From NCBI GenBank assembly GCA_965238045.1, contig CBDEGU010000012.1, positions 124,001-188,000 on the forward strand: a stretch of DNA of 64,000 nucleotides. Direction: 5' to 3'. Positions 44,756 to 53,334 of the stretch are shown here, one piece after another. Position 1 is the stretch's first letter. Every line of letters starts with the position of its first letter. This DNA comes from CBDEGU01 sp965238045 (lineage in GTDB: Bacteria > Acidobacteriota > Terriglobia > Bryobacterales > UBA6623). The notes beneath the pieces were generated by a model that searched no databases, was not told the origin of the DNA, and saw nothing but the letters and a program-made list of their open reading frames with translations. The position numbers and the translations under genes were made by a program.

Positions 44756-46054
44756 ATGAACAAAGACGAAATTATCTTGGCCAGCGAAGAGTTCCTCTTT
44801 CCGGCGGTGTTTCACTACTTCAAGGAACGTCTGGTCCTTGAGCGCGCCAAGGATCAGTACGTTTGGGATGCGGACGGCAAGCGATACCTGGATTTTTTTG
44901 GCGGCATCGTAACGATCAGCGTCGGGCACGTGAACGACTATGTGACGGGGAAGATTCACGAGCAGCTCGACAAACTCCACCATGTCTCGACCCTGTTTGG
45001 GACCGAGCCGCAGGCGGCGCTGGCCAAGACGGTGGCGTCGGTGACGCCAGGGGAGGAGCTGACCAAGTCGTTTTTCACCAACAGCGGCAGCGAAGCCAAT
45101 GAAACGGCCATCATGCTGGCGCGCTGCTATACGGGCCACAGCGAGATCGTCGCGCTCAGGTACGGTTATCATGGCCGCACCGCCGTGGGGACATCGCTCA
45201 CCGGCCAGAGTGTCTGGCGCAGTCCGCTGGCGCCGCAGCCGGGATTCGTGCACGCTCACAACGCTTACTGCTATCGCTGCCCTTTCGGGCTGAAATATCC
45301 GTCCTGCGAGGTGAAGTGCGCGACGGATCTCGAAGAGCTGATTCAGACCTCGACCTCGGGCCGGGTCGCCGGCATCATCGCCGAACCGATTCAGGGAGTG
45401 GGCGGGTTTATCACTCCGCCGAAGGAGTACTTTCCGATCGTCGCGGAGATTGTCCGGCGGCATGGCGGGATCTTCATCAGCGACGAGGTTCAGACCGGAT
45501 GGGGCCGCACGGGCGGCAAATGGTTCGGCATCGAACAGTTCGGAGTCGTGCCGGAGGTGATTACCAGTGCCAAGGGTTTGGCGAACGGCCTGCCGATTGG
45601 GATGACCACGGCGCGGGCCGAGGTGGCCGAGGCGATGCGCTTTCTGACGCTGTCGACCTTTGGCGGGGGACCGGTGGCGGCTACGGCCGCCAAGGCGGTG
45701 ATCGATTTCGTGCGCGAGCAAGATCTGCTTTCGAACTGCGCGGAGGTGGGCGGCTACCTGCGAGTGCAGCTCGAGGAATTGCAGCGCAGCCATGCCATCA
45801 TTGGCGAAGTGCGCGGGATGGGGCTGATGCAAGCGCTCGAGCTGGTCGAGGACCGCGAGACCAAGGAGCCGGCCGCCGGACGGACCTCGGAGCTGATGGA
45901 GGCGGCGCGGCGCAACGGACTTCTGATCGGCAAGGGCGGACTCTACGGCAATGTCATTCGCATTACTCCGCCGATGAATATTTCAAAAGCCGACGTGGAT
46001 GAGTTCATCGGTCTGCTGGGCCGCAGCTTCGCCGAGGGCTCGGGAGCCGCGTAG
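44756..46054 (+). CDS. Class III aminotransferase (AGXT2-like)
   Basis: ATG 44756 (MNKDEIILASEEFLFPAVFH) matches the family's usual N-terminus; ATG 44723 is an alternative. PLP-enzyme features: FFTNSGSEANETAIMLARCY, YHGRT, GIIAEPIQGVGGF, FISDEVQTGWGRTG (PLP Asp) and the Schiff-base Lys in TSAKGLANGLPIG. A cysteine cluster (CYRCPFGLKYPSCEVKC) is common in alanine-glyoxylate aminotransferase 2-like proteins. It transfers amino groups between an omega-amino acid or alanine and a keto acid. The gene stands alone between the divergent porin gene and convergent cheX. Confidence 0.88.
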   Translation: MNKDEIILASEEFLFPAVFHYFKERLVLERAKDQYVWDADGKRYLDFFGGIVTISVGHVNDYVTGKIHEQLDKLHHVSTLFGTEPQAALAKTVASVTPGEELTKSFFTNSGSEANETAIMLARCYTGHSEIVALRYGYHGRTAVGTSLTGQSVWRSPLAPQPGFVHAHNAYCYRCPFGLKYPSCEVKCATDLEELIQTSTSGRVAGIIAEPIQGVGGFITPPKEYFPIVAEIVRRHGGIFISDEVQTGWGRTGGKWFGIEQFGVVPEVITSAKGLANGLPIGMTTARAEVAEAMRFLTLSTFGGGPVAATAAKAVIDFVREQDLLSNCAEVGGYLRVQLEELQRSHAIIGEVRGMGLMQALELVEDRETKEPAAGRTSELMEAARRNGLLIGKGGLYGNVIRITPPMNISKADVDEFIGLLGRSFAEGSGAA

Positions 46055-46057
46055 CAG

Positions 46058-46077
46058 CCCCCGCCGCGGTGCGGGGG
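46058..46077. terminator. Possible bidirectional transcription stop hairpin
   Basis: CCCCCGC-CGCGGT-GCGGGGG lies between the convergent aminotransferase and cheX genes. The stem is strong but there is no clean T-run on either side, so this is tentative. Confidence 0.4.
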
Positions 46078-46083
46078 TGGGGG

Positions 46084-46569
46084 TTATTTCGGTTTCATGC
46101 AGACGCGAACTTCAAAAATGCCACCGGCCACGCGAAACGGAACGACGGTCCAGAAGGCGCGGATACCGCTGCGAGTCCGAAAATTTTTGCCCCAGACAAC
46201 CATGGGGACGCTAAGCTGGAGCGGTCCGGTTTGCGCCTCAAGGGCTTCCTTGAAACTTCCGAGGATCATGTTCGCCATTTCGCCTATGCCGTCGAGGACG
46301 TCGCTGGTCACTTCGGTCACTTCGGTCATCATCATGGCCGAGCCGATCTTGCAGGCCAACTGCTCATCACAATACAGCATTCCGGTGCCGATCCAGTCGC
46401 CGGTAAAGCTAAGGAGGGCGACGACGCCGTCAACCGGTCCCGGCTCGGTATGCTCGGAAGGCTCTTCGGGGGAGACTTCCATATTGAGCATGAGCGAGAA
46501 GACGCCGTCGGTCGCGTTCTTGATCGCGTCGAGAATGGCATGTTTTCCTAATTCAGTTACCACTGTCAT
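46084..46569 (-). CDS. cheX: CheX-like chemotaxis phosphatase
   Basis: ATG 46569 (MTVVTELGKHAILDAIKNAT). The 161-residue protein has the CheX/CheC fold: LLSFTGDWIGTGMLYCDEQLAC and the phosphatase helix EVTSDVLDGIGEMANMILGS (conserved Glu and Asn). CheX dephosphorylates CheY-P. The gene sits 70 bp downstream of a CheY-like gene on the same strand, which is the obvious substrate. No other chemotaxis genes are present. Confidence 0.87.
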   Translation of the reverse strand: MTVVTELGKHAILDAIKNATDGVFSLMLNMEVSPEEPSEHTEPGPVDGVVALLSFTGDWIGTGMLYCDEQLACKIGSAMMMTEVTEVTSDVLDGIGEMANMILGSFKEALEAQTGPLQLSVPMVVWGKNFRTRSGIRAFWTVVPFRVAGGIFEVRVCMKPK

Positions 46570-46639
46570 CAAGGAATTCCCGCCTTCGGGGGTAAAGCCC
46601 GCATCATAGGATTGACTCTTGTCGCTTACGGATCGGTCG

Positions 46640-47014
46640 CTAGGAGGTTACCTTGGCCAGCGCGTCTACCATCTGGGCCGCGGTGAAAGGCTTGCGAATA
46701 AAACCCTTAGCCCCGAAAGAGATCGCTTCCATGACTGTCTTCTCGCCGCCCTCGGTCGTGACCATGATGACCGGCAGGTCCTTGTGAGGGGACTCTTTGA
46801 GAAGGCGGAGAAATTCAAGTCCGTTTACATGGGGCATATTGATATCGGAAAAGATCACCGAGACCGAGGCGCCTTCAAGCTTTTCCATCGCCTCGCCGCC
46901 ATCGCCAGCCTCAATGACCTCGTCGATAGCAGACTCGCTGGCTTGGCGCAAACTGCGTTCAAGAATTTTTCGCATCACTGAAGAATCGTCGACGATTAAT
47001 ACGCGGAGTCCCAT
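46640..47014 (-). CDS. CheY-like single-domain response regulator
   Basis: A 124-residue receiver with the acidic pocket IVDDSS, phospho-Asp in VIFSDINMPHVNG, Thr in MVTTEG and Lys in GFIRKPF. There is no output domain, so it acts by protein contact. It is paired with cheX downstream. Whether it controls motility or another output cannot be told here. Confidence 0.9.
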   Translation of the reverse strand: MGLRVLIVDDSSVMRKILERSLRQASESAIDEVIEAGDGGEAMEKLEGASVSVIFSDINMPHVNGLEFLRLLKESPHKDLPVIMVTTEGGEKTVMEAISFGAKGFIRKPFTAAQMVDALAKVTS

Positions 47015-47175
47015 GGCATTTGTAGAGCGTCGTTCTTAACTTCTATCGGTCGCGAGAATGGGTTTCCTTAGCCGAAGCGCACCGCGGCCGTGGCGCGGGT
47101 GGGCCAGCCCGCGCAGCCGGACTCCCGCCACGGGCTGCTGAGTGCTAACAAGAGAACAAGTTCGAGTTTTGGATA

Positions 47176-47535
47176 CTACACGGACGCATTCGGCCGCGGG
47201 TCAGAGCCCTCACCGAGTCGCGACAGCTTCGCCGCCATCACGAAGTCGCTCTCGGTCAGGCCATCTATCTTGTGCGTCCAGATCTTGATGCCCACTCGGC
47301 CCCAACTCAAGCAGATATCGGGGTGATGCCCCTGCTCTTCGGCCACCGCCCCAATGCGGTTGGTAAAAGCCAAAGCCTCCCGGAAGTCCTTGAACTTGAA
47401 CGTGCATTCAAGGTGATGCTCGTCCACGACCCTCCAGTGAGGAACTTGCTTGGCAAGCGTCCGCAACGCTTCGCCCTTCAGCCGAGGCACGCCTCCCTTG
47501 CACGGCACACAGGTCTTATCCGCTAAATCAGACAT
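47176..47535 (-). CDS. Pterin-4a-carbinolamine dehydratase
   Basis: A 119-residue protein with the family's catalytic His pair in EEQGHHPDICLSWGRVGIKI and the strand CTFKFKDFREALAFTNRIG. It converts 4a-hydroxytetrahydrobiopterin to quinonoid dihydropterin, regenerating the cofactor of aromatic amino acid hydroxylases. An N-terminal CVPCKGG motif is typical of bacterial members. It lies downstream in the minus-strand run from the oxidoreductase cluster. Confidence 0.9.
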   Translation of the reverse strand: MSDLADKTCVPCKGGVPRLKGEALRTLAKQVPHWRVVDEHHLECTFKFKDFREALAFTNRIGAVAEEQGHHPDICLSWGRVGIKIWTHKIDGLTESDFVMAAKLSRLGEGSDPRPNASV

Positions 47536-47544
47536 CTTCTTATG

Positions 47545-47757
47545 CTATCCACCACAGTTCGTCCATGATGAGGCTACTCCGACTTCAATGAGCGCGCAAG
47601 TGCGATCGTGCTCGGCGGCTGCCTTGAGCCCCTGCTCAGCGATGCTATCCGCGCACATCTGATCTACGAGATATCCGCGAAGGATGACGAGGTTGCCGGC
47701 GGGCGCCGGAATTTCGACGACAGCAAGTGGAGTGGCGGCCAGAAAAGCATTTCTCAT
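47545..47757 (-). CDS. Short exported-type protein, probably truncated
   Basis: A 70-residue frame with GYLVDQMCADSIAE and AAEHDRTCALIEVG. These recall a small acidobacterial family of about 130 residues carrying a GYLVD-x-x-C motif and a later HTxxC segment followed by more strands. Here the frame ends soon after the second Cys (SSWTNCGG), 9 bp before the dehydratase gene, so the tail is missing or shifted. Function unknown. Confidence 0.4.
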   Translation of the reverse strand: MRNAFLAATPLAVVEIPAPAGNLVILRGYLVDQMCADSIAEQGLKAAAEHDRTCALIEVGVASSWTNCGG

Positions 47758-47802
47758 GGTTCCTCAGCCAGCGCGGTCAAGCTCCCCGGATCACCGCTGG
47801 TG

Positions 47803-48111
47803 CTACAGCTCGATTTCGATGTCTTGTCCCCGCACGCGTACAGGGTAAGTGTTCACTTCCACACTGGCAGGCCGGCAAGTCGGCCGTCCGGTCACAAGAT
47901 CGAAGTGAGCGCCATGCCAGGGGTACACTACCTCGCCCTGCTCAATCGCCCCCTCGGCCAGCGGCCCACCGCGATGAGTGCAGGTGTTGTCTAGGGCATG
48001 GTAGTTGTCACCGTCGCGCAGCAAGGCGATCTGACGGCCCCGCACTTCGATCAACCTGCCCGTGTTCTGTGCGATCTCCCCCTGCTGGGCTACTTTCACG
48101 AAGGTTCCCAT
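47803..48111 (-). CDS. Rieske-type ferredoxin-like protein with an altered cluster ligand
   Basis: A 102-residue protein with a good ribosome binding site (AAAGGAGG). It matches small Rieske ferredoxins (NirD/BphF type): NTCTHRGGPLAEGAIEQGE gives the first Cys-x-His pair. In the second motif the expected Cys-Pro-Trp-His is Tyr-Pro-Trp-His (VVYPWHGAHFDLVTG). One base change (TGC to TAC) would explain it. Without that Cys a normal 2Fe-2S cluster is not expected. It lies just downstream of the 2-oxoacid oxidoreductase genes. Confidence 0.8.
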   Translation of the reverse strand: MGTFVKVAQQGEIAQNTGRLIEVRGRQIALLRDGDNYHALDNTCTHRGGPLAEGAIEQGEVVYPWHGAHFDLVTGRPTCRPASVEVNTYPVRVRGQDIEIEL

Positions 48112-48152
48112 CCAGATCCTCCTTTCCTCCGCTTCCTGCCGAGCCGGAGGAA

Positions 48153-49067
48153 CTACATCATGCGCCGCCTAAGCCGCTCACCCTGTTTCTTCGTAAGGCC
48201 CAGGGCGTGAAGAGCCAGCGGTTTGCCCTCCTCGAGAACGGGCTCGAGCTGATCTAAGGTCGGCCGCAAGGTCTGAAAAAACAGCCCGGTATAGATCGTA
48301 TCGCCCCAGACCATCGCCTTCTCGCAGGCCGTTTTCCAGTCGCCGGCGTCGTGTTCCCCATCTTCGAGCCTTTTGATGCGCGAGCGAAAAAACGCATAGT
48401 CGTTGTCGTGGTTAAAAATCACACAGGGGCTGAAGATGTCGATGAGCGCAAAACCTTTGTGCTGGATCGCCTTGCTCATCAGTTCCTGGAGCTGCTTTTG
48501 GTCGCCGGTGTACCCTCGAGCGACAAACGTTGCGCCGGCCATGATCGCCGTGGTGATGGGATTCAGCGGCTGCTCCACACTGCCAAACGGCGTACTCTTG
48601 GTTTTCATGCCGACCAAACTGGTGGGGGAAACTTGACCCGTCGTGAGGCCATAGATCTGGTTGTCCATCACGAGGTAGGTCAAGTCCACGTTGCGGCGGG
48701 AGGTATGCATGAAATGGTTCCCTCCGATTCCATAGCCATCCCCATCTCCGCCCGTTACGATCACCGTCAAGGTATGATTGGCCATCTGAAGACCCGTGGC
48801 CACCGCCAGCGCGCGCCCATGGAGCGTATGCATCCCATAGGCATGGAAGAAACCCGGGAAATTGGAGGAGCAGCCGATGCCGCTGACGGTCACGATCTCA
48901 TGGGGCTGGAGGCCCAGCTCGGCGCAGGCTGTTTGCAGGCCTCGGAGAACTCCAAAGTCGCCACAGCCGGGGCACCAGTCGGGGTCGATTTTTCCTTTGA
49001 AATCCTTGGCCGTGAGTCCGGCCGTGGGGTGACCTTCGGCCATTGGCGTAGTGCTTCCCTCGCTCAT
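48153..49067 (-). CDS. korB: 2-oxoacid:ferredoxin oxidoreductase beta subunit
   Basis: ATG 49067 has GAGGAGGG upstream. The 304-residue protein has IDPDWCPGCGDFGVLRGLQ, SGIGCSSNFPGFFHAYGMH, the TPP/Mg motif GGDGDGYGIGGNHFMHTSRR and NQIYGLTTGQVSPTS. It supplies the thiamine diphosphate half-site of 2-oxoglutarate (or broader 2-oxoacid):ferredoxin oxidoreductase, which decarboxylates to acyl-CoA and reduces ferredoxin. It follows the alpha gene by 14 bp. The divergent 7Fe ferredoxin is a plausible acceptor. Confidence 0.92.
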   Translation of the reverse strand: MSEGSTTPMAEGHPTAGLTAKDFKGKIDPDWCPGCGDFGVLRGLQTACAELGLQPHEIVTVSGIGCSSNFPGFFHAYGMHTLHGRALAVATGLQMANHTLTVIVTGGDGDGYGIGGNHFMHTSRRNVDLTYLVMDNQIYGLTTGQVSPTSLVGMKTKSTPFGSVEQPLNPITTAIMAGATFVARGYTGDQKQLQELMSKAIQHKGFALIDIFSPCVIFNHDNDYAFFRSRIKRLEDGEHDAGDWKTACEKAMVWGDTIYTGLFFQTLRPTLDQLEPVLEEGKPLALHALGLTKKQGERLRRRMM

Positions 49068-49081
49068 CTGCCCTCCTCGTT

Positions 49082-50863
49082 CTAGACCATGACTTCTTGA
49101 TAGGGGACGGAGTGATCCGTCTTCCCAGCAAGCTGCTCCCGCACCCCGGCCACGATATGGTGCGGCATAAAGGGCTCTCCGTCGTACTTGCGGATGTGCC
49201 CGTCTAGCGTCAGACCTGTTTCCCCTCGCAAAAACCGATAAAACTGGCCCGAGTAATTGTTTTCGACAACAATCGTCCGCTTGGCTCGCGAGACGATCTG
49301 CTTGATGGCCTCCGCATGCAGGGGAACGATCCACTTGATCCCAACGTGGTTCGCTGTTACCCCTAGAGCGTTCAGTTGCTCGACCGCCTCGCGGATTACG
49401 CCATAAGTCGAGCCCCAGCCAATGAGGGTGACCTCGGCATCTTCTGGTCCTTCCAGTTGAGGCGGCTCGATCTGGCCGGCCACGCCGAGAAGTTTGCGAG
49501 CCCGTTTTTCGACCATCATGCGGCGCTTGTGAGGGTTGGTAAACTCATCGCTGATCAAGACGCCGTCTTCGTCGTGCTCGTCGGTGGCAACCACATGAAT
49601 GTGTCCCTCCAGGCCTGGGATCGCGCGAGGAGAAATCCCGCTTGCGGTGTTCAGGTAACGGTTGTAGCCGTCGGTCGCGGAGGATTCGGTGATCAACTGG
49701 CCGCGATCGATCTTGGGATGCATATTGATGTCGTCCGGATCGACGCTGAAGCGGCCCTCCGCTATCAACAGATCCGAAAGCACGATGCCCGGGCATTGAT
49801 AGCGGTCCACTAGATTAAACAGTTCAGCCATCGTGTTGAAAGAGTCCAGTGCGTCTCTTGGCGCCACAATGAACCGGGGGTAGTCTCCTTGGCTCGCCCC
49901 CAGCATCTGCCACAGATCACCCTGCTCGGTCTTGGTGGGCACCCCGGTAGAAGGTCCGGCGCGCTGCACGTTGATGAAGACGACGGGAATCTCCATCATT
50001 GCCGCGCTGCCAAGCGCCTCGGTCATCAGCGCAAAGCCGCCGCCCGAGGTGGCGGACATGACGCGGCAGCCGGCATGGGCCGCCCCGATGGCCATGTTGG
50101 CCACAGCGATTTCGTCCTCGACCTGGCGCACCATGATGCCCAGTTCGCGGGCGTTTTGGGCCATCCAGTGCAGCACGCCCGTGGCGGGACTCATCGGATA
50201 GGCGCAGTAGAATTTGACTCCGGCCGCCGCGCCCCCCATCGCCATTGCCTCGTTGCCGGACCAAACAGCGAGCGGCTTTGGGTTCCTCGGCGCTGGATTA
50301 GGAAAGACGGGGAAATGGGCCTGGGCATAGTCGAAGCCCCTCCGCGCCATGGAGACATTTTCGCCGACTACCGCTTCTCCCTTGCGCTCGAACTGCAGAG
50401 TCAGGACACTCTCGAGGACATCGAACTCGAGTCCCAACAGATGCCCAATTGCGCCCAGGGCGACGGTATTCTGAATCAGCTTGTTTCGCGCCTTCTCCGT
50501 TAACGCACCGATGGGCATTGGACAAAGCTGCGCAGCCTCGGCGACCTCACCGGGCTTGATCGTGTCGCTGTTGAAGATCACTCTCGCACCCGGTCCCATC
50601 AGTCCCAGGTGACGGTCCATCGTGTCCTGATTGAGGCAAAGCAGCAGATCCAGTTTGTCGCCATGGCTCCAAACCGGCCGATCGCTGGCTCGAAGGGTCA
50701 GCAGAATATGACCGCCTCGAATGATCGATTGGTAGGCGCTATAGGTGCTGAGGTGGAGGCCGCGGCGGATGAAGATACGAGCCATGATGTCGCCCGGGGT
50801 GGCGATGCCCTGTCCGGCCGCACCCCCAATCGCCATCGCAAAATCAAACTCTGTCGCGCTCAT
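49082..50863 (-). CDS. korA: 2-oxoacid:ferredoxin oxidoreductase alpha subunit (gamma-alpha fusion)
   Basis: ATG 50863 with GAGGAG upstream. The 593-residue protein has an N-terminal gamma-type domain (AMAIGGAAGQGIATPGDIMA, about 1-185) and the alpha domain (about 200-593) with GNEAMAMGGAAAGVKFYCAY, MSATSGGGFALM, VVFINVQRAGPSTGVPTKTE and a C-terminal LIGWGSTYGVIREAV. This is the KorA arrangement. Lack of a fused ferredoxin domain fits the presence of a separate ferredoxin. Confidence 0.92.
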   Translation of the reverse strand: MSATEFDFAMAIGGAAGQGIATPGDIMARIFIRRGLHLSTYSAYQSIIRGGHILLTLRASDRPVWSHGDKLDLLLCLNQDTMDRHLGLMGPGARVIFNSDTIKPGEVAEAAQLCPMPIGALTEKARNKLIQNTVALGAIGHLLGLEFDVLESVLTLQFERKGEAVVGENVSMARRGFDYAQAHFPVFPNPAPRNPKPLAVWSGNEAMAMGGAAAGVKFYCAYPMSPATGVLHWMAQNARELGIMVRQVEDEIAVANMAIGAAHAGCRVMSATSGGGFALMTEALGSAAMMEIPVVFINVQRAGPSTGVPTKTEQGDLWQMLGASQGDYPRFIVAPRDALDSFNTMAELFNLVDRYQCPGIVLSDLLIAEGRFSVDPDDINMHPKIDRGQLITESSATDGYNRYLNTASGISPRAIPGLEGHIHVVATDEHDEDGVLISDEFTNPHKRRMMVEKRARKLLGVAGQIEPPQLEGPEDAEVTLIGWGSTYGVIREAVEQLNALGVTANHVGIKWIVPLHAEAIKQIVSRAKRTIVVENNYSGQFYRFLRGETGLTLDGHIRKYDGEPFMPHHIVAGVREQLAGKTDHSVPYQEVMV

Positions 50864-51008
50864 GAGACTTCTCCTCCGCCGGACCATTTTGCCGTCCAGC
50901 GGCAGGCCTTCCCCGGCCCAGTCCGTTCCGTATCCGGGCGCCTGAGAACTCCCCGCGGTCCGGCTTTCGTTGTGATGATGCGTTTCATCTCAAGCGGCAA
51001 AACCGAGG

Positions 51009-51606
51009 CTATTGAATCGTGAGCATCTGCCCGATCGCCCGTTGAGCCTTCCTGCGAATTTCGGGGTCCACCTTGATTTCCACCCGATCGTTGCGCAGGG
51101 AATCGAGAAGCTTTTCCATGGTGTTCATCTTCATGTATTCGCAAACCGCCGATTCGGAAACCGGATGGAACGTCTTTTGCGGGACGGCCTTGCGTAAACG
51201 ATAGAGCATACCATTTTCCGTTCCCACGATGAATTCGCCGCGGGGAGAACTCTTTGCGCGCCAGAGCATCTGCTCGGTGGAAAGAAAGTACGCCCGCTGA
51301 TAGGGGCCCGCACCGCCCAGCGTCTTCGACAGACAGCCGGAGAAAGTCGACCCGCGCGGCTTTGCGGCTGGCAGCATACTGGCTAAGCCCGAGCGAATCC
51401 CCGGCCGTATCGGCCACTTCTTGCAGTTCGGGATATTGGTAGTTGTGCGCGACGATCGCCGAACTCTTCCGGCGTGCCAGACTCTGGACTTCCTCGCTCA
51501 TTTCGACCAGGAGCCTGACATAGTCGCGGGAGTAGCGGCCCGGGTACAGGTCCTCGGCAAACCTTGTGAAGTCTTCCTGCCCCTGTTCAAACCGCGTCTT
51601 CAGCAA
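51009..51606 (-). pseudogene. nadA: Quinolinate synthase NadA, internally deleted
   Basis: The first 85 or so codons are normal NadA (SSAIVAHNYQYPELQEVAD, GDSLGLSQYAASRKAARVDF). The C-terminus is recognisable in another frame (STEQMLWRAKSSPRGEFIVG, TFHPVSESAVCEYMKMNTME). About 150 residues in the middle, including cluster cysteines and substrate-binding motifs, are missing, and the frame changes. NadA is normally about 340-370 residues. It sits between the regulator, which it overlaps by 20 bp, and korA. A functional copy is presumably elsewhere. Confidence 0.85.
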
Positions 51607-52270
51607 CCCCTGGCCGCCGTGGCGTCCTCTTCGCTCGGCCCCGGCGACGGATGCGGTACGAGCAATGCGGATCTCCAGCGAGCAGGTGAGTAACTCGGCT
51701 GACTTGTCCGCCCGCCAGGTTCTCGATCAGTATCAACTCCTCTTCACAGGCTTCCGGGAAGCACTGAGCCACGTTTCGAATGGCGCAGTTGTGCTTGATC
51801 AGCAAGAACTCTCGCCCCGCTTTCTCGACTTCGGCCATATATCCGCACTCAGTAAGCACCTCGGCCAGCGCCCGCACCCTTCGCTCGAAGGGTTTGCCGC
51901 CGGTTCTCGGCCCGAAGCGCTGCTCGAGGACTCCCCGGCGTTTGCGAAACAGTTTGCGCACCTTTTGCGGTCCGTCGCGCTCGGCGACACACTGCAGCAG
52001 GTCATTGGCGATGCCCGCGTAATCTCTGGGGAACTGGGCGTCCCCGTGCCCGGTCAGCGAATACAGGGCGGCGGGGCGGCCCCGGGAACGGCGTTGGGAC
52101 TTCGTCTCAATCAGCCGATCGGCCTTGAGCCTGAGCAAGTGGCGGCCTACGGCCACGCTCGTCAGCCCGCGGAACTCCACAATGCCCCTGGCGCCGGCAC
52201 TGCCATGTTTCTTGAGGTACTCGAGAATGCTTCTCCTCGTCGAAACCTCTTGGGATAAGGTTGTGCGCAT
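51587..52270 (-). CDS. SufR-like iron-sulfur HTH transcriptional regulator
   Basis: ATG 52270 gives MRTTLSQEVSTRRSILEYLK and a winged helix (GLTSVAVGRHLLRLKADRLI, RRSRGRPAALYSLT). The C-terminal part has HNCAIRNVAQCFPEAC and a final Cys in GDPHCSYRI, the cysteine pattern of SufR-type 4Fe-4S regulators. The 227 residues match that family. It likely responds to iron-sulfur or redox status and controls this cluster, which is full of iron-sulfur enzymes. It is divergent from the ferredoxin gene. Confidence 0.82.
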   Translation of the reverse strand: MRTTLSQEVSTRRSILEYLKKHGSAGARGIVEFRGLTSVAVGRHLLRLKADRLIETKSQRRSRGRPAALYSLTGHGDAQFPRDYAGIANDLLQCVAERDGPQKVRKLFRKRRGVLEQRFGPRTGGKPFERRVRALAEVLTECGYMAEVEKAGREFLLIKHNCAIRNVAQCFPEACEEELILIENLAGGQVSRVTHLLAGDPHCSYRIRRRGRAKRTPRRPGVAEDAV

Positions 52271-52359
52271 CGCCGGTAGCACGAGTTGGCGTTGCCGGGG
52301 AGCCGGAAGGGGAGCCGAAATCGGTTGTCGCACTCTGCTAGATTGCCAGGGTCAGTTAC

Positions 52360-52379
52360 CATCTTTGAAAACGAAGATG
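52360..52379. promoter_or_regulatory. Candidate operator between regulator and ferredoxin genes
   Basis: An inverted repeat CATCTT-TGAAAACG-AAGATG lies in the 158-bp divergent intergenic region, directly upstream of the ferredoxin promoter. Its position suits binding by the SufR-like protein, but the sequence is not the known CAAC-N6-GTTG SufR box, so assignment is tentative. Confidence 0.45.
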
Positions 52380-52408
52380 TTGATTAAGTTTGTGAAATCT
52401 GCTACAAA
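52380..52408 (+). promoter_or_regulatory. Candidate sigma-70 promoter of the ferredoxin gene
   Basis: -35 TTGATT (52380-52385), 17-bp spacer, -10 TACAAA (52403-52408), about 20 bp before the ATG with its GAGGAG ribosome binding site. It abuts the inverted repeat just upstream. Confidence 0.5.
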
Positions 52409-52428
52409 ACGCACTGAGGAGATCAATT

Positions 52429-52743
52429 ATGGCTTACATCATTGCCGAGCCGTGCATCGGAACGAAAGACCTTGCTTGCGTCGATGCTTGCCCGGTGGAT
52501 TGCATTCATCCGACACAGGACGGGACCTATGAAGATGGCCGTCCTGTTCTCGACGAGGTCCCGCAACTCTATATTGATCCGACCGAGTGCATCGACTGTG
52601 GGGCGTGCGTGCCGGTCTGCCCTGTCGAGGCGATCTTTGCCGAAGATGACCTGCCCGAGAAATGGCAGGAGTATACTGCAATCAACGCGAGCTACGTCGA
52701 TGACGGTCAGTTCCAGGCCGACAAGTTCAAGGCCGCAAGCTAA
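52429..52743 (+). CDS. fdxA: 7Fe ferredoxin (3Fe-4S/4Fe-4S)
   Basis: A 104-residue protein. The N-terminal motif PCIGTKDLACVDACPVDC and second motif ECIDCGACVPVCPVEAI give two clusters, with spacing typical of FdxA-type seven-iron ferredoxins, plus the usual C-terminal extension. It is a low-potential electron carrier and the likely partner of the divergently encoded 2-oxoacid oxidoreductase. Confidence 0.92.
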   Translation: MAYIIAEPCIGTKDLACVDACPVDCIHPTQDGTYEDGRPVLDEVPQLYIDPTECIDCGACVPVCPVEAIFAEDDLPEKWQEYTAINASYVDDGQFQADKFKAAS

Positions 52744-53334
52744 CCTGCATTTCTCACCACCGGAGGGCCGAAGCACGCGATAGGTCCGCCGCTCGTCCGT
52801 GTACACCTCTCGGGCACACTCGCGGCAGACGCTTTTTTGGCCTTCTTCTTTTCGGTTTTCGTCTCGGCGGCCCGGCGCTTGGCAGGGTCCCGCACCTTCG
52901 AGTCAGCGGTGGGCTGGCGGGCTTGAGGCGCCGCCCGATCCGCATCCGGCCCAGACACGATGTCCCACTCTGGGCCCCGCTCCGGACCCTACTCCAACGG
53001 AGTGGAGAAGCCGATTGACAGATGGTGTAACCTCGGACGCAGAAAGCGGGCGGTAAAGGAATTCATGTTCGATAGTATTATTAAGATGTTCTTTATCAAC
53101 TAGATACATTCCACAAAGCGCGACTGGACAGCTCTGTTTCTGCTAATGGTATACTAAGGTTTAGTAATAAACTAAAGCTAAAGTATCGTAAGGGTCATGG
53201 CGAAACCGCGCATGCCTGTTTCTTGCCCCAGCCCGCACTTGCAGCCACGTGGCTAGACAAGCGGGCTAGAGGCGAGGACGCGGAGTGTGAGGTAACTGGC
53301 AGCAGTTGGCGGGCGGGAAGAGGAGACAAGAATC
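52744..53334. other. Intergenic region upstream of dnaK
   Basis: 591 bp without a confident gene. A Lys/Ala-rich minus-strand frame (52740-52958) has no family match. The right half is markedly AT-richer (53060-53200), as expected of a promoter region for dnaK. TGGACA (53125-53130) and TATACT (53150-53155) are possible -35/-10 boxes, but with a 19-bp spacer. Confidence 0.5.
53160..53176. promoter_or_regulatory. HAIR-like inverted repeat upstream of dnaK
   Basis: TTTAGT-AATAA-ACTAAA lies just after the possible -10 box, 158 bp before dnaK. HspR, encoded downstream in the same cluster, is known to repress dnaK operons through inverted repeats of the type CTTGAGT-N7-ACTCAAG. This site is a shorter relative in sequence and spacing, so it is a candidate HspR site only. 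Confidence 0.4.

Noticed and set aside
52740..52958. Lys/Ala-rich small open frame after the ferredoxin gene
   Set aside because: It is low complexity with no family match or good ribosome binding site; I could not support it as a gene.
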